From NCBI GenBank assembly GCA_000381585.1, contig KB906740.1, forward strand, positions 62,001-126,000: DNA of 64,000 nucleotides. Reading direction: 5' to 3'. The translations under genes and the position numbers were made by a program. A model generated the notes under the pieces. It saw only the letters and a list, made by a program, of their open reading frames with translations. It was not told the DNA's origin and did no database searches. Below are positions 46,162 to 54,033 of this stretch, piece by piece. Position 1 is the stretch's first letter. Each line of letters opens with the position of its first letter. The DNA comes from Acidobacteriaceae bacterium KBS 83. GTDB lineage: Bacteria; Acidobacteriota; Terriglobia; Terriglobales; Acidobacteriaceae.

Positions 46162-48258
46162 CTAGTCGCCCATCACCGGTTCTTCGCTCTCCACCCGCGC
46201 CTTTGGAGCGGGCTTGATCGCGTCGAGTGAAACCAGCCCTTCGACCGGCTTCTCGCCCAGCACGTGCTCCTTGTAGAGCCGCGCCATCTTCGCAGCTTCG
46301 GCATCGCTCTTGATCTTGGCATCGCGCGCGCGGATCTTTTCCTCGCGGCTGTTCTTTGCGATACCCGACTTTTCGAACGTGTCGTTGGCCGCAGCATTCA
46401 CGTGTTCCTCGTTCAGCACCAGGTCGTACTTGTCCTGCGTGTCGAGGCCCACCTTCTTGCCGCCCGCGAAGATCTCATGCCGGCCATGCTCGTCGTACCA
46501 CTTGGTCAGCGTCGCCGTCATGTGCATCTTCTCGATGATGTTGCGCCAGCCCACACCCGTGTTGTAAGCGCAGAAGCTGATCTCGCCTTCCTGCGTCGCG
46601 TACGGGATGATGCACTGCTCGGTGCGGCGGAAGTCATAGTTGAACAGGTCCTGGAACCACATGCCTGCGATGAACAGGAAGTTCCAGCGGTCGGCACGAC
46701 GCTTCTCGATGTCTGCCATCGTGCGGTCACCCGTCACCTTGCCATAGTTCCGGCCGGTCGCGCCGAAGCACTTATCGAACTTCTGCAGCAGGTCCATGAT
46801 GCGGAAGTGCGTCGGCGACTTGGTCGGATCGTAATTCCGCAACAGTGCCAGCGCCACGCCCACCACGGAGAGGAACTTGCCGCGCGCGGCGTCATTCACC
46901 TTCGCGACGTCCTTCGCCAGCCGGTCCGCATTCAGGAATGCTGTTACCGGAACGGCTTCCTTCGTGTGCTTGTCGATCATCAGCGCCATGCCGATGCCGC
47001 AGTTCGGATGGCATCCGCAGGAGAGCTGACCCCAGTCTGCATTCGGACCGTGTACCAGGTCGGCCCAGTCGGAGAACGTGCTCATGAAACTGATCGGGAA
47101 CCAGTCGCGCTCCGGCACGCCCATGCCCGTCTGGTCGCGCACATCATGCGCCAGGTGGCTCAGCGTGTAGCGCTGCGCCTGCCGGCGCTCGTCGCTCACT
47201 TCCTCGTCGCGGCCGGTAAAGCTCACGGGCTGGAAGCTCAGGAAGTTGATCTTCTTCGGATTATCGAGCGCGAACTCGATGATGCGCCCCACCTGCTCGT
47301 TGTTGATGCCGTTGACGATGGTGGTCACCGGCACGATGTCCACACCCGCTTCGTGCAGGTTATGAATCGCCTGCAGCTTTACATCGAACGCGTTGCCCAC
47401 CTTCCGGTGCGAGTTTGCCGCGTTTCCGATGCCGTCGAACTGCAGGTAGGCATAGCGCAGACCCGCCTCTGCAGCGGCGCGGGAGAATTCCTTCGACTTT
47501 GCAAACTCAATGCCGTTGGTCGCCGCCTGCACTGAGTTGTAGCCCACCTTGCGCGCGTACGCGACCGCATCTAGGAAGTACGGCGAAAGCGTCGGCTCGC
47601 CGCCTGAAAACTGCACCGACATCTGCCGGCGCGGCTTGATCGAGATCGCGTTGTCCAGCATGGTCTTGATCTCGTCCCACGTCAGTTCGTGGACGAAGCC
47701 CACCTGGTTCGCATCCATGAAGCAGGGATCGCACATCATGTTGCAGCGGTTCGTCAGGTCGATCGTCAGCACCGAGCCGCGTCCATGCGTCACCGTCGAG
47801 GTGCCATGGTTGTGCAGCTTCTCGTCGTTGTGCGCGCGGATATCCCGCCCCGGGAAGACTTCTTCCAGGTGCTTGAAGAACTTCGTATCAATCGACATCA
47901 CGTCTTCAAAATGCCCGTGCTTGGGGCAGTCCTTCACCATCAGGATCTGGCCGTCGCGCTCGATGATCTGCGCCTTGATCTCGCCGACCTTTTCGTTCAG
48001 CAAAATCTCGTGCGGCAGCTTGCCGTCAATGATCTGCTGGCGTATCTCCGGCACGCACTTTGGACACAGCGAGTCGGTCGTACGCGGCCAGCCAAGCGGT
48101 GGCTTCTCTTTCTGGTAACTCTTCAAAAGCGGCTTATCGGACCACTTGGGCGTAAAGGAAGCGTTCGGCTTGATGCTGTTCAGCTTCTCGAAGATGGTCC
48201 ACGCACTCTGGGCTGCAATCGTCACTGCCCGCTCTGCGTATTTCACGGCTTTCGACAT
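46162..48258 (-). CDS. Radical SAM protein of the Tes/Mss type, probable membrane-spanning lipid synthase
   Basis: 698 residues. The N-terminal metal domain has SLCPKC (Cys65, Cys68) and DCPKHGHF (Cys111), as in archaeal MJ0619/Tes proteins. The radical SAM core has CNMMCDPC (Cys172, 176, 179) and SGGEPT (218-223). A further Cys group follows, SCGCHPNCG (Cys414, 416, 420), plus Cys549 and Cys563. Tes couples lipid tail ends by C-C bonds; bacterial relatives are tied to diabolic-acid-type membrane-spanning lipids, known from subdivision 1 Acidobacteria. An AGGAGA ribosome site precedes the ATG. The C-terminal 130 residues are charged and look like an added tail. The lipid role is inferred from family and clade. 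Confidence 0.78.
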   Translation of the reverse strand: MSKAVKYAERAVTIAAQSAWTIFEKLNSIKPNASFTPKWSDKPLLKSYQKEKPPLGWPRTTDSLCPKCVPEIRQQIIDGKLPHEILLNEKVGEIKAQIIERDGQILMVKDCPKHGHFEDVMSIDTKFFKHLEEVFPGRDIRAHNDEKLHNHGTSTVTHGRGSVLTIDLTNRCNMMCDPCFMDANQVGFVHELTWDEIKTMLDNAISIKPRRQMSVQFSGGEPTLSPYFLDAVAYARKVGYNSVQAATNGIEFAKSKEFSRAAAEAGLRYAYLQFDGIGNAANSHRKVGNAFDVKLQAIHNLHEAGVDIVPVTTIVNGINNEQVGRIIEFALDNPKKINFLSFQPVSFTGRDEEVSDERRQAQRYTLSHLAHDVRDQTGMGVPERDWFPISFMSTFSDWADLVHGPNADWGQLSCGCHPNCGIGMALMIDKHTKEAVPVTAFLNADRLAKDVAKVNDAARGKFLSVVGVALALLRNYDPTKSPTHFRIMDLLQKFDKCFGATGRNYGKVTGDRTMADIEKRRADRWNFLFIAGMWFQDLFNYDFRRTEQCIIPYATQEGEISFCAYNTGVGWRNIIEKMHMTATLTKWYDEHGRHEIFAGGKKVGLDTQDKYDLVLNEEHVNAAANDTFEKSGIAKNSREEKIRARDAKIKSDAEAAKMARLYKEHVLGEKPVEGLVSLDAIKPAPKARVESEEPVMGD

Positions 48259-48598
48259 TCAAAGTCTCCTGTATATGAGCCCGCAGGCTCCAATCGGACA
48301 TCGCTCCCAGGTGAAACAGGAGTTTCAAGTCTAACCAACGTTGTCGCGGCTGCGGTGATACCAAACAAGAATCCCGCGATGGGTCAGGCGGTACTCTTTC
48401 ATCATCAGGCTACTTCGCCGGTGACGAACCATAAACTCAGGTGGGCTGAATGGCGAAAAACGGTACTTAAACGGGAATAGAGCCCCGTGGACGGGACAGG
48501 CAACTCTCGCAAGTTCCTCTAAACGAACCCGTTACTGGCCAGATTCCCTGGATAGTTTATCTACACAGAACGCACCGCTGCCCTAGGCAAAAAGACCG
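48259..48598. other. Intergenic stretch holding the upstream region of the radical SAM gene
   Basis: 340 bases between two minus-strand genes. The right end follows the stop of the VWFA-family pseudogene. A small palindrome GAGCC-CGCA-GGCTC (48277-48290) lies just before the AGGAGA ribosome site of the radical SAM gene. No clear -35/-10 pair and no open frame with family similarity were found. Confidence 0.4.
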
Positions 48599-50337
48599 TC
48601 ACTCCGCCATCGCCTTGGCGGTTGATCCCGTTGCTTTGACCGTGAATGGCACATCCAGGGTGCCGATACGGCCATTACTCATATCGACTACGCCGAGGCG
48701 CAAGTGGTACTTGCCGGGTGGGAGAGCAAGCTGCGGACGAAAGGCGATGCCGGCGCTCCGGACAGCAGTGTAGTGCTCCGCGTCGAAGTCCATGTTGAGC
48801 ATCCCTTCGCTCTGCTGGACCGCTGCGGGTTGCGGCTCCGTGTCATGGAAGGCGACAAACTTTACCAGCAACTGCGCATGATGATCCCACTCCGGTGTCA
48901 CCGAGAGGCCCACATTGCCCGCATCCAGGTTGGAATCCAGAAGCACGCCCTGCAGCGGGCGAACGGTCTGATATACCTTTGCGCGCAGCAGCAGCATGGT
49001 GGATTGAGGAGTCCGCGGTTGAAGTGCGAAGTCAAGCAGCTCGCACGCGCCTCCCGGCGAAGGTGTGTGGCCGTAGCAAAGTAGCCGCGCCGATAGGTGA
49101 GAGAGTAGCCCTTGCGTGCAAGCTCGACCCGGATCTTACGAAACTTGCTGTCCCACACCTGATTGGATGGCCGGTAAGCAAGACTGTAGTAATTCGATCC
49201 CTCGATAAAGCCACGTCGCAGTGCGCCGGCGAAGTCGTTCGTGCCGTAGAAGGCTTCGCCGCCGGTCTGGCGGGCAAGGTCATTCAAGATGTTACGCATC
49301 TGCTGGCGGACGGTGAACTGGTCCTGCAGCGTGGCGTTCATGCTCGTCATCTCTGCGGCGCCGCTGATTTCCGGGCCAATAACCCCGGTATCGAGGCCGG
49401 TCAGGCTGATGGGATATACAGCGATCTGCGCGCTGGCGATCAGATTGGCGGCATCGCGCTGGCCAGGCAGATCGGCCATCTGGAAGCGTGCCGCAGTGGA
49501 AAGATCATTGATCTGCAGGTCGCTCGTTGCTATCAGAGGAAAATCCTCCGAGAGCCAGAACAGGTTCTTGCGGCCGGGATATCCGCTGACCGCCCGCGCT
49601 AACTCGGCGAACGCCTGCAGTGTCGCGCGCGCACGGATGTCGCTTCCCCGCGCGTCCTCGACAACCTCATCCTTTTGCATGTGCGCGATCAGGTGTCTGG
49701 GTTCGCGGCCGATGGCTGCAGCGAAGTTGGCGACAAAATCGTCATCCGTCATCTTTTGCGATGTGGAGCGTTGGAAGTGAAAGTCCTTTGGGTCGATCGC
49801 GGCGGCAGCGGCGGCAAGCCGGTCGGAACTCGACGTGAAGCTCTGGACCATGCGCAACTGATTGGAGAGGATGAAAAGCGCAACCTGCTGCCCGGATGGC
49901 AGCTCGCGCAAAAATTGCAGCAACTGGCGGCGGGCGTAAAGCTGATCGACTTGCGGAGCATTTAACAGGTCGAACAGGACCATGTTCACTGCAGGTGAGC
50001 TCTGCCCCGGGACATTTGAGAACTCATCGGGCGCTAACTGTGGCTGCGTAACCGTGGCCGCGCCTGTCAGCTCCTCTCCATGGGCAGCAAAGAAGTCGAT
50101 CTTCTGTGGTTAGCCATCCTCGTCGACCTTGAAGTCCTGCTGCGTGAGGTTGCGAACCACTTGCCCGCGATCGTCACGCGCCACCACATCCACATAAACC
50201 AGGCGGGTCGCGACATTGAGGACAGGCGCCGAGGACTCCGGCTGCTTGTTCTCCTGAGTTGCCGAAGAGGTCTGCGTGGCCGCGAACGCCGGAAGTGCAA
50301 AAAATAGAAGCAAGGCGGCAGAAATCACAACGAACAT
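48599..50337 (-). pseudogene. Acidobacterial VWFA-related-domain protein, broken by a stop and a frameshift
   Basis: Starts at ATG 50337 after an AAGAGGA ribosome site, with a signal peptide (LLLFFALPAFAA). The usual opening LVYVDVVARDDRGQVVRNL and DFKVDEDG is cut by TAA at 50110-50112, where CAA (Gln) is expected; the frame then continues without change through PQKIDFF and NMVLFDLLNAP, the von Willebrand A-like domain, to YRRGYFATA. Near 49070 the frame shifts by one base and reading resumes as GACELLDFALQP through to 48599. The joined product would be about 580 residues. One substitution plus one indel in an otherwise clean gene suggests recent loss or sequencing error. Confidence 0.8.
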
Positions 50338-50485
50338 GGATCCTCTTTCGCGGGAGCATGTCTAGACAGCGGATTGCAAACGCATCATGTCAGACGAAAG
50401 CATTCCGGGAAAGACGCAATCTAATCGAGACGGGGTCATCGTCTTATGCAGACCGCGACTACAAGGATGTCCAGCAATGAGCCGG

Positions 50486-51087
50486 TTATCCGGCAGGGAC
50501 ATGGACCTTGCGGCCCACCAACTCCGCCCGCCCGCAATCGCGAATCAGTTCCGCATAGTGCAGTACCTGCAGCCCGCGAAACGAATCAAGCAGCTCGTTC
50601 TCCCCGAACAGATAGTCCGGGTTGGTAGGGCCGCCACCGAACTTCGCCTGTCCGCGGGTGTATCCCTTGTAAATCAGCAGACCTCCCGGCTTTAAAGCCT
50701 TCACTAGCTCGGGAAACATCTCGCGGCGCAGGAAAAAGAAGACGAGGATGAGGTCATAGGATTCGCGGCCTCCATCGAAGCGCGTCAGGTCTTCGACCCG
50801 GAAGTCGATCCGGTTGGCAAAGCTGCCGGCGTTCGCCCGGGCATTCGCGATGCCTGCCTCTGCGATGTCGGTCAGCCGCACGTTCCAGCCCTTTTTCGCA
50901 AGAAAGATGGCGTGACGGCCCGTGCCGCCCGCGATGTCCAGTGTGACGCCAGCATTGGGAAAGAGTGGTTCTATATATCGATCGAAGGCATCGATCAGCA
51001 ACGAGTCCGGCGCAAGCTTCCCGTGGGTTCTTCGAGGTAACGCTGGTTCCACTTGTCCCTTTCGCGTTCCTCGGTTGCATCATCCAT
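50486..51087 (-). pseudogene. Class I SAM methyltransferase gene with a 5' frameshift
   Basis: The main frame (50486-51052) has the SAM motif LDIAGGTGRHAIFLAKKG, YDLILVFFFLRREMFPEL and LKPGGLLIYKGYTRGQ, close to TehB/UbiE-like small methyltransferases. The natural start MDDATEERERDKWNQRYLEE at 51087 is in another frame; the two join as EEPTGKLAPDSLL if one base is added near 51019-51026. The WNxRY opening is typical of the family, so the frameshift looks real or is a base-call error in the CCGTGGG run. Without it, translation would need a poor start at 51052. Substrate unknown. Confidence 0.65.
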
Positions 51088-51113
51088 GCACGCCCCTCTC
51101 CGCTATGACGCGC

Positions 51114-51392
51114 TCACCTCTCCTGCCCGTCCGCCGGGCGTGCCTGGCAAATATCCTCCGGCTTCGGAGCAGGCTGCTCCTGCCGTGCCGTGGGAGCATA
51201 TTCCGGATCGATCCACCACCGGGCAATCACCCCCCACGCCCGCGCCCTGTCATACACGCGCACCGCAGCATGATAGGAAGTCGCCACCTGGCATGCCAGG
51301 CAGGGAAGCGTATGCGCTGCCCCCGCGGCAAACATGAAGGCCAGAAGAATCCCGGCAGATGTTGTTGTGGCGAAGCTCCCATTCGGTTTCAT
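51114..51392 (-). CDS. Small secreted protein, function unknown
   Basis: 92 residues. The start has a GAGAGGAAAG ribosome site seven bases upstream. A signal-like stretch (SAGILLAFMFAAGAAHTLP) is followed by a CLAC pair and a Pro/Glu-rich tail. No known family. It reads from the same strand as the methyltransferase gene whose start lies 26 bases beyond its stop, so the two may be co-transcribed. Confidence 0.5.
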   Translation of the reverse strand: MKPNGSFATTTSAGILLAFMFAAGAAHTLPCLACQVATSYHAAVRVYDRARAWGVIARWWIDPEYAPTARQEQPAPKPEDICQARPADGQER

Positions 51393-51525
51393 GGCTGCTT
51401 TCCTCTCTACATGTATGTCGATGGAGCGAGGCTGGATTCGACATTTTCCCGAACTTTTTTATGAATGGCTGCTCCACCTGACGAGGCATCAGGGGCGGGA
51501 GTTTCTTAGCGGTCAGGACGGAACT

Positions 51526-51963
51526 CTAGAAAAGCGTTTTCTCGAATACTGCCGATGTCTTCACGCGCCGATACCCATCGCGGAGATAAAACGCGTGCGC
51601 CTGTTCCCGGATCGCATTCGACCGGACCCGCATCCGGCCCACACCGCGCCCGCGTGCCCACTCTTCCGCCGCCAGGCAAAGCTGCCGCCCGATCCCTTGA
51701 TTCCGCGCCGCGTCAGAAACCACCAGCCCACCGATCAAAGCCGCCGGCTCCGATTGCAGGTGGTACTCGATGCTCAGATCGATCCACCCCACCACCTCGC
51801 CATGCACACACGCCACCAGCACCGCACGATTGCGATCGCCGACAATCTGCTGCATCCGCGAAAGCACGGCCGCCGCATCGGTCGGATAACCAAGCTGTGT
51901 GCACAGCTCAGCCGCGGCCTCAGCGTCCTGGGCTTCGATCGGTCGAATATCCGGGGTAGTCAT
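51526..51963 (-). CDS. GNAT-family N-acetyltransferase
   Basis: 145 residues from ATG 51963 (MTTPDIRPIEAQD). The acetyl-CoA site is RNQGIGRQLCLAAEEWARGRG, and AFYLRDGYRRV is the usual C-terminal strand-helix. Close to aminoglycoside/peptide acetyltransferase-like GNAT proteins. An upstream in-frame extension to 52026 exists but lacks family similarity. Substrate unknown. Confidence 0.85.
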   Translation of the reverse strand: MTTPDIRPIEAQDAEAAAELCTQLGYPTDAAAVLSRMQQIVGDRNRAVLVACVHGEVVGWIDLSIEYHLQSEPAALIGGLVVSDAARNQGIGRQLCLAAEEWARGRGVGRMRVRSNAIREQAHAFYLRDGYRRVKTSAVFEKTLF

Positions 51964-52196
51964 TGCTTCTCTTTTCAAGGCCCGAAAAGGGTCCCAAGCT
52001 CGAAACACGTCAGAGTACCGCGCCATGAAGACACGTCAGGGAGCAGCCGAAATCCGACTTTGCCAGCCTATTCGCTGTGCCACGTAACTGAACTCATGTC
52101 CAACGAACGCGAAATGGGCGGATTTACCGATGCGCCGATTGGCCCAGGATAGGGCCTTCCATTTCCTTTGTCAGGGAAGAACAGCTTCAGGGAAGC

Positions 52197-52283
52197 TGGT
52201 GCCGAAGAAGGGACTCGAACCCCCACACCCTTGCGAGTACATGGACCTGAACCATGCGCGTCTGCCAATTCCGCCACTTCGGC
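52197..52283 (-). tRNA. tRNA-Leu (anticodon CAG), CCA encoded
   Basis: On the minus strand the acceptor arms GCCGAAG and CTTCGGC pair, with discriminator A and an encoded CCA (52199-52197). The anticodon stem GCATGG/CCATGT encloses TTCAGGT, giving CAG. A long variable arm and the T loop GGTTCGAGTCC are present, as expected for a class II leucine tRNA. 87 bases with CCA. Confidence 0.95.
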
Positions 52284-52323
52284 ACGGTACGATCCAGCGG
52301 GGTGCTGGACGGCAGCAGTCGCT

Positions 52324-52352
52324 AGTCTCGCAAAGGCAGCGGGGGAAGTCAA
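52324..52352 (-). promoter_or_regulatory. Probable tRNA-Leu promoter
   Basis: Minus-strand TTGACT (52347-52352), 17 bases, then GAGACT (52324-52329), about 40 bases before the mature 5' end of the tRNA. The -35 box is good, the -10 box weak. Confidence 0.5.
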
Positions 52353-52442
52353 ACCTCGGAGGCGATCGTAAGGGGCAACCGGAAAACGTTCCTTGCCTGT
52401 AGACTGCACGCACATGGCCCAAGAGGAAGAGGGACCCGCGGA

Positions 52443-52682
52443 ATGACAGAGACAGCTGGCGCAACGCCGATACCGCTGCTGCACGCAGATGCCACGGAGA
52501 TCCGGCGCATTACCCACGACATAAATAACGCACTCGAGATCATCGTCCAGGCGAGCTATCTGGTGAACACGACTGAGTTGAGCGATCAGGCGAAGCAATG
52601 GATGAAGCTGCTCGACCAGGGAGTCCAACAGGCAACCACGCTCAATCGCGAGTTGCGCGACTTTGTCCGCGTACGTAGTTAG
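52443..52682 (+). CDS. Small protein resembling a histidine-kinase dimerisation helix
   Basis: 79 residues. The centre, ITHDINNALEIIVQASYLV, resembles the H-box of HisKA-type kinases (form HDFNNLLTVI), with a second helix (QAKQWMKLLDQGVQQATTLNREL) as in a DHp hairpin. No ATPase domain follows. It may be a phosphotransfer helper or a dimerising inhibitor, or simply a relic of a kinase. It starts 160 bases from the tRNA on the opposite strand. Coding status is supported by frame and similarity, not by a strong ribosome site (AGAGGGACCCGCGGA precedes the ATG). Confidence 0.6.
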   Translation: MTETAGATPIPLLHADATEIRRITHDINNALEIIVQASYLVNTTELSDQAKQWMKLLDQGVQQATTLNRELRDFVRVRS

Positions 52683-52732
52683 GAAAACGCGGCACGAGCA
52701 AATTACCCGCGCCGCGTCGTATTCGTTTTCGT

Positions 52733-53164
52733 TTACGAAACCAGCTTCGCGTCCAGCGTGATCTCGGTGTTGCCGGCGAAGAGCCGCGAGATCGGACAGC
52801 CGCTCTTTGCATCCTGCGCAGCCTTGTCGAAAGCGGCCTGATCGGCTCCCGGCACCTTCGCGGTGGTGGTCAGTTTGATCTTGGTGATGGTCGGCTTGTC
52901 GTCCTTCTTCTCAAACGTCACTGCCGCCGTAGTCTCCAGTGACTCGGGCTTCAGGTTAGCGCCCGTCAACTGTGCGCTCAGCGCCATGGTGAAGCATCCG
53001 GCATGGGCGGCGGCGATCAGTTCTTCGGGATTGGTGCCGATGCCGCTTTCAAATCGCGTGCTGAAGGAGTATTGCGCATCCTTCAATACGCCGCTGTCGG
53101 TCGAGATGCGGCCCTTCCCGTCTTTCAATCCGCCCTGCCATACCGCTGTTGCTTTCCGGTCCAT
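52733..53164 (-). CDS. OsmC-family peroxidase
   Basis: 143 residues. The two redox Cys are in [13 protein letters not shown] and [12 protein letters not shown]; Arg37-type ([22 protein letters not shown]) spacing matches OsmC proper, which reduces organic hydroperoxides in the cytoplasm. Start at 53164 with AGGAGCACGT upstream. Likely a stress gene; no regulator is adjacent. Confidence 0.93.
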   Translation of the reverse strand: MDRKATAVWQGGLKDGKGRISTDSGVLKDAQYSFSTRFESGIGTNPEELIAAAHAGCFTMALSAQLTGANLKPESLETTAAVTFEKKDDKPTITKIKLTTTAKVPGADQAAFDKAAQDAKSGCPISRLFAGNTEITLDAKLVS

Positions 53165-53275
53165 ACGTGCTCCTCTGTGAAATTGTCGTCCGTGATTCTG
53201 TCTGACGGTTCATTCTATGAGATGCGTGTCGATTGCAGATGAATCGGCCCCCGGCCTTGGAGTAGGCTGTCCCTC

Positions 53276-53446
53276 ATGTCACCCACACCCACTGCGAAAG
53301 AGCAGTCTGCGGACACCCGGAACGATTGCGTTCAGGGACATACCTGCCTGTGGTGTCCTAACTGCGCCGCGCGGCTCGAGAGCAGCCGCTGCAAGCTGGT
53401 CTGTCGCGGCTGCGGCTATTACATGAGTTGTGCCGACTATTACTGA
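53276..53446 (+). CDS. Small zinc-ribbon protein
   Basis: 56 residues. The C-terminal half has two CxxC pairs, CPNC and CRGC, plus extra Cys (CLW, CKLVC, MSCADYY), a compact zinc ribbon. The start ATG 53276 has GGAGTAGG upstream (53259-53266). The conserved ending [12 protein letters not shown] looks under selection. Role unknown; such proteins often bind nucleic acid or serve as metal sites. Confidence 0.65.
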   Translation: MSPTPTAKEQSADTRNDCVQGHTCLWCPNCAARLESSRCKLVCRGCGYYMSCADYY

Positions 53447-53525
53447 GCTTCACAAGGACGGCAGGCGTATCCTTTTCCTGTTCCTGCGCTCACCCTTTCT
53501 CGAGGCGAGCGCGCCTGGGATCTCC

Positions 53526-53909
53526 ATGGCGAAGCGTCGCACAACACGAAGCACATTCTGGACCGGCGCGCTCTGCGGAGCTGCGGCCGCCTGCATTGCG
53601 GGACAACTGTTGAGACTCGGGCGGCCCCACCTTACCCTTATTCGCGGAAAAAGACCCGAAAAAGCAGAGGTCTTTCGGATTCCACTCCGGCGCGATGCCG
53701 GCGGTGGCGATCCTTCTGCCCTGGCATCTGACCGCAGCCGTTCACGTCCTGGTTTCGAGCGCAGCGGCGGCGCTCCGGGCGGAGTAACTGCCTCAGAGGT
53801 GCATGACGTCCCCGGCCATCCCGGGCAGCGGCTTGACTACAGCAATGCTGCGCAGAGGGTGCGTTCCTCACGCACCGTGCGTCCTCCTGCCGGTGATTCC
53901 GAGCGCTGA
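53526..53909 (+). CDS. Possible small membrane protein, doubtful
   Basis: An open frame of 127 residues from ATG 53526: a basic start, one hydrophobic helix (FWTGALCGAAAACIAGQLL), then a low-complexity Arg/Gly/Ser tail that looks like out-of-frame DNA. No family similarity. It may be a short real gene with a frameshift near 53690, or no gene at all. Confidence 0.25.
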   Translation: MAKRRTTRSTFWTGALCGAAAACIAGQLLRLGRPHLTLIRGKRPEKAEVFRIPLRRDAGGGDPSALASDRSRSRPGFERSGGAPGGVTASEVHDVPGHPGQRLDYSNAAQRVRSSRTVRPPAGDSER

Positions 53910-54033
53910 CCTCCGTCCCGCACAGCGCCCCCACCTTATCGATATCTCGCTTACAATTGCCGTGCCTTATGTTCGACGTTCCCACACGCCGTAAATAGTC
54001 ACACTGCACCGCTTTTGCATAAAGGAGATCGTC

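Noticed and set aside
46264-47535. A 423-codon open frame on the plus strand opposite the radical SAM gene
   Set aside because: Its sequence is the codon shadow of a well-supported radical SAM gene, rich in Arg, His and Val without any motif.
52068-52628. A 186-codon minus-strand frame containing AEVAELADAHGSGP
   Set aside because: This peptide is the typical translation of a tRNA-Leu gene; the stretch is the tRNA plus flanking DNA.
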